52,620 bases of DNA from Candidatus [Bacteroides] periocalifornicus. GTDB taxonomy: Bacteria; Bacteroidota; Bacteroidia; Bacteroidales; CAJPTX01. The stretch covers positions 1 to 52,620 of the forward strand of contig LIIK01000003.1 of the NCBI GenBank assembly GCA_001421095.1, read 5' to 3'. A program made the translations under genes and the position numbers. Below the pieces are notes generated by a model. It searched no databases. It was not told the DNA's origin and was given only the letters and a program-made list of their open reading frames with translations. This document shows, piece after piece, positions 24,873 through 33,412 of the stretch. Position 1 is the first letter of the stretch; each line of letters starts with the position of its first letter.

Positions 24873-27293
24873 TCAACCCCTTACAGCCAGCCAGCTCCTC
24901 CTCCCCTCATACGCACACCAGCCCAACAAGACTAGCACCATTACTAGCCCGAATCCAAAATCAACCCACTGCCCCCAGTAGAAGCTCGGCAACGTGAAGC
25001 TTAACTCTAGCCTATGTATCCCAGCGGGTATCTCCACCCCGCGCAGCAGGTAGTCTACTCGTGCCATCGGCACTTCACCACCATCTAGCAAGGCTCGCCA
25101 ACCCTTAGGGTAGTAGACATCAGAGAGCACAGCGTACCTCCCCGCTTGGGTAGTCGCACGGTAAACCATCCTGTCGGGCGAGAACTGCGTCAGCGCGATG
25201 GTGTCCCCTTCATGCGGAGCATACTGCCTATCCTTCAGCGGAAAACGGCTGGCATCCACCACAGCCACCCGCTGCAGATCGACACTTTCTAGCGCATCCA
25301 GCTCGGCGTCGGCCCCCTGCACGGCCAACACGCTATCCACCAGCCAGGCGCTCCCGAATGCCCGGGGGTTGAACTGCGCCGTCGGCTGCCCATCACTCCC
25401 CCGCGCTATCACGTACTTTACATTCAGCAGATTAAGGAGTAGCTCGCTCCCACCGTACCGATCTACAAATTCCTGGAATCTGCGCATTTTTGCCCCATGG
25501 TAGCCCCCTACCGACCTATGGAAGTAGGAGGTGCTGGCATCGTTAAACGGACTCACCGTCGTGTTGTATACCCGGTAGTACCCCGTATCGCGCAGTATAG
25601 CCGCATCTGCCTGGCTAGGAGTGAATGGTTTTTCATACTCCGCAGCCGACTCCCAATGCACCCCATCGTACCGCTTATCCACCACCCACATATCTACCAA
25701 CACCACCGCAGTAAGTAGCACTCCAAACCACTGCAGCTTAAGTTTTTTCCGTAATAGCAGGAATACGCACCCTGCCGTCACCAGCACAAACAGCAGGCTG
25801 CGGAAGGCATCCATCCGCATCAGCCCCACCCTATCAGCCCGCAGCGCATCCATGAGTTCCTGTGGGAATCCAGACTGCACATACTGGGCATCATGCGGTC
25901 CTACAAAGTTAGCCATCGCTGGCCCGAGTACCAATAGCAGCAACGCAACTCCGCCAGAGAGCACCGTTGCCCATAGCAAACCCCGCTGCAGCCGGCGGTC
26001 ATCCACCTCGCCCCTCTGCCATTTAGATAGACCCCAGAAGGCGAGCAACGGCACCGTGAGCTCGCATACCACGAGCACCATCGACACGGTCCGGAACTTA
26101 TTGTAGCCCGGCACCCAGTCAAAGAACAGATTCGTAAGCCACCCGAAATGATACCCCCACGCCAGCAGCACCGCCAGCGCGCTTACAGCCACCAGCGCCC
26201 ATTTCTCCGCCCCGCGCAGCAGAAACAGACCGAGCACAAAGAGGAACACCACCGCAGCCCCAAGGTACACCGGACCACTTGTCATAGGCTGTGATCCCCA
26301 GTAGACCGGCATGGAATGTAGCAGCTGATCCTTCTGCTGCGCGCCTATACGGGCAGCATCCAGAAATTTCCCCACATGCGAGTCTGGCGCAAGCGCAAGT
26401 GACGATGATCCCCCGTTGAAATTCGGCACGAAGAGGTTGAACGTCTCCTCTGGTCCATAGCTCCACGCGGTGGCATACTCCCGGTCGAGCCCGTTCCCGT
26501 TGGCCTTCGACTTCTGCACCAAGTCGCTCTTACCACGGATACTCTCCTTCCCGTAATCCCAAGTCTGGTAGAGCCTATTGAAATTCGCCCCCACGGCGAA
26601 CAGCATGGCTACAAGCAATACGCCCACCGCTTTGCCGTACTGCAGCAGTCGCCCCCCGCGAATAGCCATGACGAGATAACCAACCGCAAGCGCCGCCAGC
26701 ACAAAGCCACCGTAATAGGTGATTTGCAGATGCCCAGCCACTAGCCCGAGCGCCAATGAGAGCGCAAAGAGCAATCCCCCCCCCCAGTACTTGCCCTTGA
26801 ACACCGCGATGAAACCCGCCACCATGGGGGCTACATAGCAGAGCGCATGCGACTTAGCATTATGCCCCGCCCCCACGATGATGAGGAAGTAGGTCGATAG
26901 CCCATAGGCTATAGCCCCCGGTATCGCCAGCCAAGGATTCACACCCACCACCACCAGCAGGATGTAGAACCCCAGCATGGTGAGGAATATGTAGCTCGCA
27001 GGCCGCCCTAGGAATTGTAGTCCCCTATCGATGATCTCCACCACATTCTTGGGGTAACCCTGCGATATCAGTATGCTGGGCATACCGCAGAAGAGGGTGG
27101 TAGTCCAGAGGCTCTCACGCCCCGTAGAGTCGCGATAGTCAATAAGTTCACGCGCAGTGCCTAGCCACTGCTCACGGTCATGCTGCGCCACCCGCCTCCC
27201 CTGGAGCTGGGGGGCAAAGTAGGCCAGCGAGATCGCCATAAACAGCACCACCGCCACCCCGTGCGGCAACAGACGCATCAGCACTCCTCTCAT
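24873..27293 (-). CDS. YfhO-family multi-pass membrane protein
   Basis: Large integral membrane protein, about 806 residues from the ATG at 27293. It resembles YfhO, a GT-C-like family linked in Gram-positives to lipoteichoic-acid glycosylation; the substrate in Bacteroidetes is not established. About twelve hydrophobic helices are visible, with a large loop containing QHDREQWLGTARE after helix 1, where GT-C enzymes keep acidic catalytic residues. A soluble C-terminal region and one last helix follow. Upstream in-frame ATGs at 27326 and a later one at 27278 are alternatives; 27326 lies only about 11 nt past the -7 box. It heads the operon that runs through to queA. Confidence 0.87.
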   Translation of the reverse strand: MRGVLMRLLPHGVAVVLFMAISLAYFAPQLQGRRVAQHDREQWLGTARELIDYRDSTGRESLWTTTLFCGMPSILISQGYPKNVVEIIDRGLQFLGRPASYIFLTMLGFYILLVVVGVNPWLAIPGAIAYGLSTYFLIIVGAGHNAKSHALCYVAPMVAGFIAVFKGKYWGGGLLFALSLALGLVAGHLQITYYGGFVLAALAVGYLVMAIRGGRLLQYGKAVGVLLVAMLFAVGANFNRLYQTWDYGKESIRGKSDLVQKSKANGNGLDREYATAWSYGPEETFNLFVPNFNGGSSSLALAPDSHVGKFLDAARIGAQQKDQLLHSMPVYWGSQPMTSGPVYLGAAVVFLFVLGLFLLRGAEKWALVAVSALAVLLAWGYHFGWLTNLFFDWVPGYNKFRTVSMVLVVCELTVPLLAFWGLSKWQRGEVDDRRLQRGLLWATVLSGGVALLLLVLGPAMANFVGPHDAQYVQSGFPQELMDALRADRVGLMRMDAFRSLLFVLVTAGCVFLLLRKKLKLQWFGVLLTAVVLVDMWVVDKRYDGVHWESAAEYEKPFTPSQADAAILRDTGYYRVYNTTVSPFNDASTSYFHRSVGGYHGAKMRRFQEFVDRYGGSELLLNLLNVKYVIARGSDGQPTAQFNPRAFGSAWLVDSVLAVQGADAELDALESVDLQRVAVVDASRFPLKDRQYAPHEGDTIALTQFSPDRMVYRATTQAGRYAVLSDVYYPKGWRALLDGGEVPMARVDYLLRGVEIPAGIHRLELSFTLPSFYWGQWVDFGFGLVMVLVLLGWCAYEGRRSWLAVRG

Positions 27294-27336
27294 ACTCAGC
27301 GGATAGCCTGGATACAATACTCCCATTTACGCACCG

Positions 27337-27368
27337 CAAAGGTAATACTTTTCTCAGCGAGATGCAAG
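27337..27368 (-). promoter_or_regulatory. Promoter of the yfhO-queA operon
   Basis: Minus strand: CTTG (27365-27368), 20 nt, TACCTTTG (27337-27344). It lies back to back with the HNH gene promoter at 27381-27413. Confidence 0.7.
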
Positions 27369-27380
27369 GAGGAGGGAAGT

Positions 27381-27413
27381 TTTGGGATTCATCGCTGAAT
27401 ATACTTACCTTTG
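27381..27413 (+). promoter_or_regulatory. Promoter of the HNH endonuclease gene
   Basis: TTTG at 27381-27384, 21 nt, TACCTTTG at 27406-27413. The implied start near 27420 supports the ATG at 27437 rather than the upstream in-frame start at 27362. Confidence 0.75.
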
Positions 27414-27436
27414 CCCACAAAAGCACAAAGACCTCC

Positions 27437-28219
27437 ATGCGCGGGAAATACTGGGATGACGAGGAACTCAAACTCGTCCTCAATCTCTACATCAAGCTCC
27501 CCTTTGGCAAAATCCACACCAGCACGCCAGAGGTTCTGGAAATGGCCAAACTACTCGGACGAACCGCCAGCTCTGTCGCCATACGCCTAGCCAACTTTGC
27601 CAGCTGCGATCCCAATCAGCAAGCCCGAGGTATACAGGGGATGCCGGCGGGGAAAGGCCGCTGCCTACCCATATGGGAGCTATACCATTCAGACCCGGAA
27701 TCCTTCATTTACGAAACGGAACTCCAGCTTGCCACCAGAAGAAGGCAGCTGTCCGAGGTATCCCACGCTGGGGAATCCCCCACTCGGCAAGATTTTACTG
27801 ATATGGTCGGGGATGACCGTACCGGCCTCGTAAAGCAGCGTGTGAACCAGGCGGTGTTCCGGCTGATGGTGCTTGCCAACTATGGGAATCGGTGCGCTAT
27901 CAGCGGGCTCAATATCCCTCAACTCCTCGTGGCAAGCCATATAATCCCATGGGCGGCTAACAAGCAGGAGAGGCTAAATCCTGCGAACGGAATCTGCCTA
28001 TCGCCCCTCTATGACAGAGCCTTCGACCTCGGACTCCTCGCCATTACCCCAGACTTTCGGGTACGCCTATCGCCAAGCTTAGCCCAATACCAATCATCCC
28101 CAGCATTCCAAACCCTCCTGGGTATCAGCTCCGAGCGCCCCATCATGCTGCCTTCCATGTTCCCGCCCAATCGGGATTTTCTCCAGTGGCACTACGAGCA
28201 CATTTTCCTGAAAAGCTAG
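27437..28219 (+). CDS. HNH endonuclease with SANT-like N-terminus
   Basis: Probable DNA endonuclease, 260 residues. The C-terminal half contains an HNH_2-type domain: NRCAISGL, then VASHIIPWA (the His pair), then LNPANGICLSPLYDRAFD with the conserved Asn and the terminal acidic/aromatic positions. The N-terminal 100 residues (YWDDEELKLVLNLYIKLPFGKI, then LGRTASSVAIRLANF) look like a helical DNA-binding module. No methyltransferase is adjacent, so a classical restriction pair is unlikely. A McrA-like or stand-alone defence or repair nuclease is the best guess. It is the only plus-strand gene in this part of the window and is followed by dispersed-repeat sequence. Confidence 0.85.
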   Translation: MRGKYWDDEELKLVLNLYIKLPFGKIHTSTPEVLEMAKLLGRTASSVAIRLANFASCDPNQQARGIQGMPAGKGRCLPIWELYHSDPESFIYETELQLATRRRQLSEVSHAGESPTRQDFTDMVGDDRTGLVKQRVNQAVFRLMVLANYGNRCAISGLNIPQLLVASHIIPWAANKQERLNPANGICLSPLYDRAFDLGLLAITPDFRVRLSPSLAQYQSSPAFQTLLGISSERPIMLPSMFPPNRDFLQWHYEHIFLKS

Positions 28220-28249
28220 CTCGCTCTTCACTCTGCAAAACTCACATAA

Positions 28250-28310
28250 ACGACGCGACACGCCGAGTCGCTACAGTCTTCGATAAATTGAATCGAATGA
28301 TTAAAAACTA
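28250..28310. repeat. Dispersed repeat downstream of the HNH gene
   Basis: Contains GACGCGACACGCC and GAGTCGCTAC, related to the other GC repeats. It then carries the 16-mer ACAGTCTTCGATAAAT (28273-28288), identical to 5644-5659, and a GAATGATTAA tail. Confidence 0.6.
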
Positions 28311-28413
28311 TTTACTCGCAGGAAGGGAGAAAGTCCCCCCATAACCTATAAGTAAACCCCATACGGGACTTTTGGAGAGCCTCCCCACGTCCAACAGCTC
28401 GCAACGCTGATGC

Positions 28414-30060
28414 CTACACGGCTGCCAGCGGGTACTTCTCCGGCTTCTCCAGCACCTCCACGGCCTTCTGCAGCGTGGTGTCGATATCCTGAATCATGAG
28501 GTAGAACCACGCGTTATCATGCACCGAGCGGGCTATGTTGGCAAAGAGCTGAATCTCCAGAAGATGGCGGGTTTCTGGGCTAATACGTCCTTTGGGCCGT
28601 ATCCCCTGGTTGGCCAAGTACTGCAGAAAATCGCCAAACGCATTGTGCTCCTGCAGCCACCGCCGCATCGCCTCTGGGCTATCCAGCCCCTTTAGCACCT
28701 CACGATGGGCATCGGCATAGCGCTGTGCGTAGCGGTAGTGGAGAACACGGCGGGTAACCTGCTGGTAGAATGGCGTAACCCCTGTAGTGTCTATCGGCAC
28801 GAAAACATCGGGCATTATCCCGCCCCCACCGTATACCGTTCGCCCGCCCACTGTATGGAATTGCTGCAGAGTATCCTGGTGAATGCTATCGGCTTCCAGC
28901 AGCTCGCCGTGCGCAAACCGCGTAGCAAGCTCCTGCTCATAGTCCGCCTCGTTGCCGAGGGTGTAGGCCTTCTGAATGCAGCGACCCGAGGGGGTGTAGT
29001 AACGCGAAGTGGTAAGCCGCAACCCCGAGCCATCGGGAAACTCGAACTGCTCCTGCACCAGCCCCTTGCCGAAAGAGCGACGCCCCACTATTAGCGCCCT
29101 ATCATTATCCTGCATGGCGCCCGCCACAATCTCGCTAGACGAGGCCGAGAACTCATTGATTACTATGGAGAGCGGGATATTGCGCAGTGAACCCTCGCTT
29201 TCGCATATCAGATCGTGCCGACCTGAGGCACGCCCCTCCGTGTAGACTATGAGCTGCCCCTGCTGTAGGAAAAGGCTCGCAATGAAATTCGCAGCCTCTA
29301 GGAAACCACCCCCATTATCGCGCAGATCCAGCACCAGAGCCTCCATCCCTTGGGCTGCAAGCCGAACCACCGCCTCCTGGAAATCCTGCGGGGTGGTCTG
29401 GGCAAAGCGGGAGAGCCGGATAACCCCCACCTTCTCCGTAGCCATGTAGGCGATCTCCACGCTATTGATGGGGATCTTATCCCGCCGAATCTCAAAAACC
29501 ACCTCCTGCTCCACCCCTGACCTTTCGGCATGCACGGTAACCAGCGTTCCCCGAGGCCCCCTAAGCAGATGGACCACCGAATCCTGCGGCATCTTCACCC
29601 CAGCTATTGTGGTGGTATCCACCCTGATGAAACGGTCGCCAATCTGCACCCCCGCCCTCTCTGACGGGCCTCCTGAGATGACGCTCTGCACTATCACAGT
29701 GTCGGTAAGCATGTTGAAGGTTACCCCAATCCCATCAAAATCACCCCGAAGCGGCTCGGCAACCTGCGCCATCTCCGCCGCGGGAATGTAGCTGGAGTGC
29801 GGGTCAAGCTGCCCTATGACCTCGGGAATCGCCTTCTCCTCAAGGTCATCTAGCGACACCGAATCCACATAGGCTGCCGACACCAAGCGCAGCACCCTCT
29901 GCAGCTTAGACTGGGGCAACAGCATCCTGAACCCGCCACCACTCCGCGAAAATCGCCCGTAGAACAGCATCCCGAGCAGTAGCAAATTCAGCAGCAATAG
30001 CAAAACCGCGAAGACCAATAGCCTCCGCGGACGACGACTCTGTGGGGTGTTGCTTTCCAT
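28414..30060 (-). CDS. S41 family C-terminal processing peptidase
   Basis: Periplasmic serine protease of the tail-specific (CtpA/Prc) family, 548 residues from the ATG at 30060. One hydrophobic helix (about 15-35) serves as signal or anchor. A PDZ domain follows (about 95-180, DFDGIGVTF, then GGPSERAGVQIGDRF). The S41 catalytic domain has LRDNGGGFLEAA, the catalytic Ser in NEFSASSSEIVAGAM and the Lys in RRSFGKGLVQ. A long C-terminal helical part completes it. The frame is open upstream into the deaminase gene; the ATG at 30060 is chosen because it falls just after the comEB stop (gap 2 nt), suggesting coupled translation. It likely trims or degrades envelope proteins. Confidence 0.93.
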   Translation of the reverse strand: MESNTPQSRRPRRLLVFAVLLLLLNLLLLGMLFYGRFSRSGGGFRMLLPQSKLQRVLRLVSAAYVDSVSLDDLEEKAIPEVIGQLDPHSSYIPAAEMAQVAEPLRGDFDGIGVTFNMLTDTVIVQSVISGGPSERAGVQIGDRFIRVDTTTIAGVKMPQDSVVHLLRGPRGTLVTVHAERSGVEQEVVFEIRRDKIPINSVEIAYMATEKVGVIRLSRFAQTTPQDFQEAVVRLAAQGMEALVLDLRDNGGGFLEAANFIASLFLQQGQLIVYTEGRASGRHDLICESEGSLRNIPLSIVINEFSASSSEIVAGAMQDNDRALIVGRRSFGKGLVQEQFEFPDGSGLRLTTSRYYTPSGRCIQKAYTLGNEADYEQELATRFAHGELLEADSIHQDTLQQFHTVGGRTVYGGGGIMPDVFVPIDTTGVTPFYQQVTRRVLHYRYAQRYADAHREVLKGLDSPEAMRRWLQEHNAFGDFLQYLANQGIRPKGRISPETRHLLEIQLFANIARSVHDNAWFYLMIQDIDTTLQKAVEVLEKPEKYPLAAV

Positions 30061-30062
30061 AT

Positions 30063-30485
30063 TTACTCCTCCTGCGCTATATACACCGTCTCTATGCCCG
30101 CCCTTTCCAGCAGATCGAGCCCATCGCGCAGACGGTATTGCTCGCCGTATACCACGCGAACTATGCCTGCCTGTATTATGAGCTTTGCGCACTCCATGCA
30201 GGGGCTGGCGGTTACGTAGAGCGTTGCGCCAAGGCTGCTATTGCTGGAGCGGGCCACTTTGGTTATGGCGTTGGCCTCGGCATGGAGCACGTAGGGGTAG
30301 GTCTCCCCTGCCGGGTTCTCGCACACATTCGGGAAGCCCGACGGTGTACCGTTGTACCCATCCGAGATTATCATCTTATCCTTCACCAGCAACGCCCCCA
30401 CCTGCCGACGCACGCAGTAGCTATTGGTGGCCCAGATACGCGCCATGGCCAGGTACCTACGGTCTAGTGCCTCCTGCTTATCCAA
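30063..30485 (-). CDS. dCMP deaminase family protein (ComEB-like)
   Basis: Zinc-dependent deaminase that converts dCMP to dUMP, feeding thymidylate synthesis. The zinc and catalytic motifs are present: HAEANAI (His, catalytic Glu) and TASPCMECAKLI (two Cys ligands). NSYCVRRQVGALLVKD and GYNGTPSGFPNVCE are typical of the bacterial dCMP deaminase group. The reading frame continues upstream through tRNA-Leu, so the real start must lie after the tRNA. The TTG at 30485 gives LDKQEALDRRYLAMARIW, matching the family N-terminus; the first ATG (30446) would remove conserved residues. The 140-residue length fits. It sits between tRNA-Leu and the S41 peptidase and is probably co-transcribed with both. 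Confidence 0.88.
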   Translation of the reverse strand: MDKQEALDRRYLAMARIWATNSYCVRRQVGALLVKDKMIISDGYNGTPSGFPNVCENPAGETYPYVLHAEANAITKVARSSNSSLGATLYVTASPCMECAKLIIQAGIVRVVYGEQYRLRDGLDLLERAGIETVYIAQEE

Positions 30486-30554
30486 CTTCGATGTGCTGAT
30501 ATTCCGAATAAAAACGCCGGGATGCAAAAAAGGCGATGCGCAACGCACCGCCTG

Positions 30555-30638
30555 TGCCCAGGACCGGGATCGAACCGGTACAGTATCACTACCACTGGTG
30601 TTTGAGACCAGCGCGTCTACCAATTCCGCCACCTGGGC
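30555..30638 (-). tRNA. tRNA-Leu (anticodon CAA)
   Basis: Class II tRNA of 84 nt. Acceptor arms GCCCAGG and CCTGGGC pair fully. The anticodon stem CTGGT/ACCAG encloses CTCAAAC, so the anticodon is CAA (reads UUG). A long variable arm and a T-arm with GGTTCGATCC are present. The 3' CCA is not encoded. It lies 69 bp upstream of the dCMP deaminase start on the same strand. Confidence 0.95.
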
Positions 30639-30658
30639 TACCAGTGCCAATTGCGCCA

Positions 30659-30690
30659 CAAAGGTAGAGGAAAATTCCGAAATGGGCAAG
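30659..30690 (-). promoter_or_regulatory. Promoter of the tRNA-Leu unit
   Basis: Minus strand: CTTG (30687-30690), 20 nt, TACCTTTG (30659-30666), about 20 nt upstream of the tRNA 5' end. The spacing and -33 variant equal those of the yfhO promoter. Confidence 0.75.
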
Positions 30691-30751
30691 CACCAGAACG
30701 ATACCCGCCCGGGCGCACTGCCAAAAGGGGCAACGCCAATACGCACACACC

Positions 30752-30860
30752 AACCGCAATACGGCTCGTTTTAATCGCGACACGGAACGCCTCAATCGCA
30801 ATGCGGAACGTTGCAATCCCGACGCGGTACGCTTTTAATCGCACCACGTCGCTACTAGGA
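30752..30860. repeat. Five-unit degenerate 21-bp tandem repeat
   Basis: Units begin at 30752, 30773, 30794, 30815 and 30837 (steps of 21, 21, 21 and 22 bp) with consensus AATCGCRAYGCGGAACG. The array ends in CCACGTCGCTACTAGGA (30844-30860), one base different from the 17-mers at 2703 and 2742. It occupies the space between the tRNA promoter and the M23 gene end. The apparent peptide repeat of seven residues in one minus frame is a by-product. Confidence 0.75.
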
Positions 30861-30923
30861 AATAAGATGTAGCGCGCTTTCAGCAGGTGCCTAGCGAAAC
30901 TGGCGAATACCTTGAACAGCCCC

Positions 30924-32174
30924 CTACTCCCTCCCGTAGCTTGCCAGCAGCGAATCTTGCCGCTGCACCTCGCGTTGGAAAGCCTCGAGATTCTCACTAC
31001 CTATCGGCTCCACCGAGGGCGACTTCAGCGTGAGGGGATTCACAGGCTTCCCGTTCATCCACACCCTGAAGTCGAGGTGCGGCCCTGTGGCCATGCCCGT
31101 GCTGCCCACGTAGCCTATCACCTGCCCTTGGGCTACCCTTACCCCCGGTGCTATCCCCTTGGCATAGCCCTTCAGATGCAGGTAGGCCGTGGTGTATACC
31201 GAGTTATGCCGAATCTTCACGGTGTTGCCTCCCCCCCCCTTATAGCCCCTCTCTATCACCGTGCCATCGCCGAGCGCCATCACGGGAGTACCCGCTGGAG
31301 CTGCATAATCCACCCCCGTGTGCGCCCGCACCGTGTGGAGTATGGGGTGCATTCTAGCATAGCTGAAGTGCGAGGATATGCGGGAGAATTTCAACGGCGC
31401 CTTCAGGAACGCCCGCCGTAGGCTGTTGCCCCGCGCATCCCAGTAGCTGTAGGCCCCGTTCTGCTCAAAGCGGTAGGCCGCCACAGTATCCTTCCGGTCT
31501 GAAACGTACCGCGCCGTGAAGATCGTGCCAATACCGATGGGTACCGAGTCGAGCGATTCCTGCTCGTAGACCGCGTAGAACTGGTCGCCCTTGCCCAGCG
31601 CGAAGAAATCCACCGTCCAGGCAAAGATATCTGATAGCACCAGCGCCACCTCGGGCTTAGCCCCGGCCTGAACCATCGCGTTCCACAGCGACGACTCGAT
31701 AGTGGCATGGAGCAGCCGAACGGTACGGGTGGTAGCCAGCGTATCGAGCGTAGCATGCAGACTATCGCCCTGCAAATCGATCTTCAGATACACCGAAGGG
31801 GTATGGCTGTAGACCCAGTACGCCAGGCTAGAATCCTGCGCACGAAACAGGTAGGTGGGGCGGCCCGCACGAATAGAACGCACCGGGAAAACACCCTGCA
31901 GACCGCTGGGCAGCTGGTTGCGCTTGGCCGCCGGCACGCCCTGCTCGGCCAAAAATACCGAAAGCGCCGTATTATGGGGAATATCAACGGTATCTACCTC
32001 GTAATCAGACCACTCTATATCAAACCTAGTGATCCTCTGTGCCTTCGGTGCGGTAGCCTCACCGCTGGGAGGCCGTGAGTTTATACGGTCGGGCTGCTGG
32101 CACCCCGCAACAATACACATAACAATAGCGACCACCAGGCCCAGACACAGAGACCGATTACAGCGCATCTTCAA
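30924..32174 (-). CDS. M23 family metallopeptidase, lipoprotein
   Basis: Putative peptidoglycan endopeptidase of the LytM/M23 family, 416 residues. The N-terminus is a lipoprotein signal (hydrophobic core, VAGC lipobox at about 22-25). A long N-terminal region of about 260 residues precedes the M23 domain. There HTGVDY supplies the HxxxD zinc ligands, followed by TAYLHLKGY and ATGPHLDFRVW. The last motif is normally HxH; here the second His is Asp. I believe such variants occur in Bacteroidetes, but the effect on zinc binding is unknown. The domain is otherwise complete, including GSTGMATGPH. It is alone between two repeat blocks. Likely periplasmic cell-wall remodelling. Confidence 0.9.
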   Translation of the reverse strand: MKMRCNRSLCLGLVVAIVMCIVAGCQQPDRINSRPPSGEATAPKAQRITRFDIEWSDYEVDTVDIPHNTALSVFLAEQGVPAAKRNQLPSGLQGVFPVRSIRAGRPTYLFRAQDSSLAYWVYSHTPSVYLKIDLQGDSLHATLDTLATTRTVRLLHATIESSLWNAMVQAGAKPEVALVLSDIFAWTVDFFALGKGDQFYAVYEQESLDSVPIGIGTIFTARYVSDRKDTVAAYRFEQNGAYSYWDARGNSLRRAFLKAPLKFSRISSHFSYARMHPILHTVRAHTGVDYAAPAGTPVMALGDGTVIERGYKGGGGNTVKIRHNSVYTTAYLHLKGYAKGIAPGVRVAQGQVIGYVGSTGMATGPHLDFRVWMNGKPVNPLTLKSPSVEPIGSENLEAFQREVQRQDSLLASYGRE

Positions 32175-32226
32175 AAAATATCGTATTGTGAAAACGTCGA
32201 AAACAGCGCGACTCCATTTGGTTGCC

Positions 32227-32302
32227 TTTGTAGCGACGTGGCGTGCCGCGTCGCGCCCTTAACCCACCGCGTCGCATTTCTAATCCACCGCGTCCCATAA
32301 CC
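32227..32302. repeat. 21-bp-period dispersed repeat with terminal hairpin
   Basis: Starts with GCGACGTGGC, loop GT, GCCGCGTCGC (an imperfect hairpin). Units CCGCGTCGCGCCCTTAACCC, CCGCGTCGCATTTCTAATCC and CCGCGTCCCATAACC then begin at 32246, 32267 and 32288, exactly 21 bp apart. It belongs to the same family as 30752-30860 in the opposite orientation and lies between the yitT-like and M23 genes. Confidence 0.7.
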
Positions 32303-32395
32303 CTCCTCTAGGTTTACAGCCCACAAGCGACTCAGGTATATCCCTTTACAGCTAACTATTTAATCTACCGAAAACTATTCTATCACAAGCCCACC

Positions 32396-33289
32396 CTACG
32401 ACCGTATATTTTCAAACCCCTGCCCATACACCCCCATCACGCTGGCCACCGAGAGGAAGGCCTTGGGGTCCACCTGCTTCACCAGCTTGTAGAGGTCGTT
32501 CACCTCGTGCTTACGCAGCATGGTGATAATCACCTTGGTATCCTCTTTGGTATACCAGCCCGTACCGTCTACCACCGTTACTCCCCTGTGCAGATCGGCT
32601 GTGATACGGTCTGCCACCTTCTCGTAATCCTTGGAGAAGATGAAAACCTGGAGCGATTGCTTTATACCGTTCAGGTAGGTGTCTATCGCGTAGGAGTTTA
32701 CCGCCATCACGAGGTAGCCGTACACGATATTCTCTATCCGCTGGGTGAATGAGAGGTCGGCCAGCACAAAGAAGGCCGAGCTGATGATAATGGCATCGGT
32801 GGCGAGAATTACCCGCCCAGGGCTTACATTGTGGTACTTGCACCACAGCATGGCAACGATATCCGTCCCCCCCGTGCTCCCCCCCTGGCTAAAGGCGATG
32901 CCAATGCCCAAGCCCGACATTAGCCCCCCGATAATGGAGGATAGTAGCCTATCGTTGGGTAGCACCGGCTGGGTGATAAGCAGCTGCTCCACCGCCAGCA
33001 GCGCCGAGGCCACTATTACCGCGTAGATGGTCTTCACCCCAAAGTTGGCCCCCACCACCTTCATAGCGATACCTATGAGCAGCACGTTGAATATCAGGAA
33101 GCTGTAGCCCACAGGGAAGCCCGTAAGGTAGTAGATGAGCGAGCCGATACCCGAGGCCCCTCCTCCCGTAATCTTCATAGGGATCAGGAAGCAAGTCCAC
33201 CCCATGGTGTAGGTGAGTAGCCCCAGGGTAATTACCAGGTACTCACGCAGTGTACGGAGGCTGAAAGCCTCGCCTTTAATGCCTAACAT
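32396..33289 (-). CDS. YitT family membrane protein (DUF2179 C-terminus)
   Basis: Integral membrane protein of unknown function, 297 residues. Five or six membrane helices occupy residues about 15-200, with the conserved ITGGGASGIG and FSQGGSTGGTDIVA Gly-rich segments of the YitT/DUF161 family. A soluble C-terminal DUF2179 domain follows (about 215-295, including VTVVDGTGWYTKEDTKVI and VDPKAFLSVASVMGVYG). It lies 123 bp downstream of leuS, with one partial copy of the dispersed 61-bp element between them. A transport role is often guessed for the family but is not proven. Confidence 0.92.
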   Translation of the reverse strand: MLGIKGEAFSLRTLREYLVITLGLLTYTMGWTCFLIPMKITGGGASGIGSLIYYLTGFPVGYSFLIFNVLLIGIAMKVVGANFGVKTIYAVIVASALLAVEQLLITQPVLPNDRLLSSIIGGLMSGLGIGIAFSQGGSTGGTDIVAMLWCKYHNVSPGRVILATDAIIISSAFFVLADLSFTQRIENIVYGYLVMAVNSYAIDTYLNGIKQSLQVFIFSKDYEKVADRITADLHRGVTVVDGTGWYTKEDTKVIITMLRKHEVNDLYKLVKQVDPKAFLSVASVMGVYGQGFENIRS

Positions 33290-33331
33290 AGCTCTATTAG
33301 AAAACGATATTCACTCCTATCCTTCGCGAAA

Positions 33332-33370
33332 GGGCGAGCACTCGCTCCGCTCGGCAGCACCCCTACCCCC
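33332..33370 (-). repeat. Partial third copy of the 61-bp element
   Basis: Read on the minus strand it gives GGTAGGGGTGCTGCCGAGCG, GAGCGAG and TGCTCGCCC, matching the core of the elements at 197-257 and 52451-52511. It lies between leuS and the yitT-like gene. Confidence 0.65.
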
Positions 33371-33412
33371 ATCTCATGGAAACTCTTTCTGCCCCCGTCA
33401 ATCCGAAAAACG

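Noticed and set aside
30486..30746. N-terminal extension of the dCMP deaminase
   Set aside because: The frame passes through the tRNA-Leu gene and its promoter; it cannot be coding there.
30752..30860. CRISPR array
   Set aside because: Units are 21 bp, degenerate and contiguous, with no unique spacers and no cas genes in the window.
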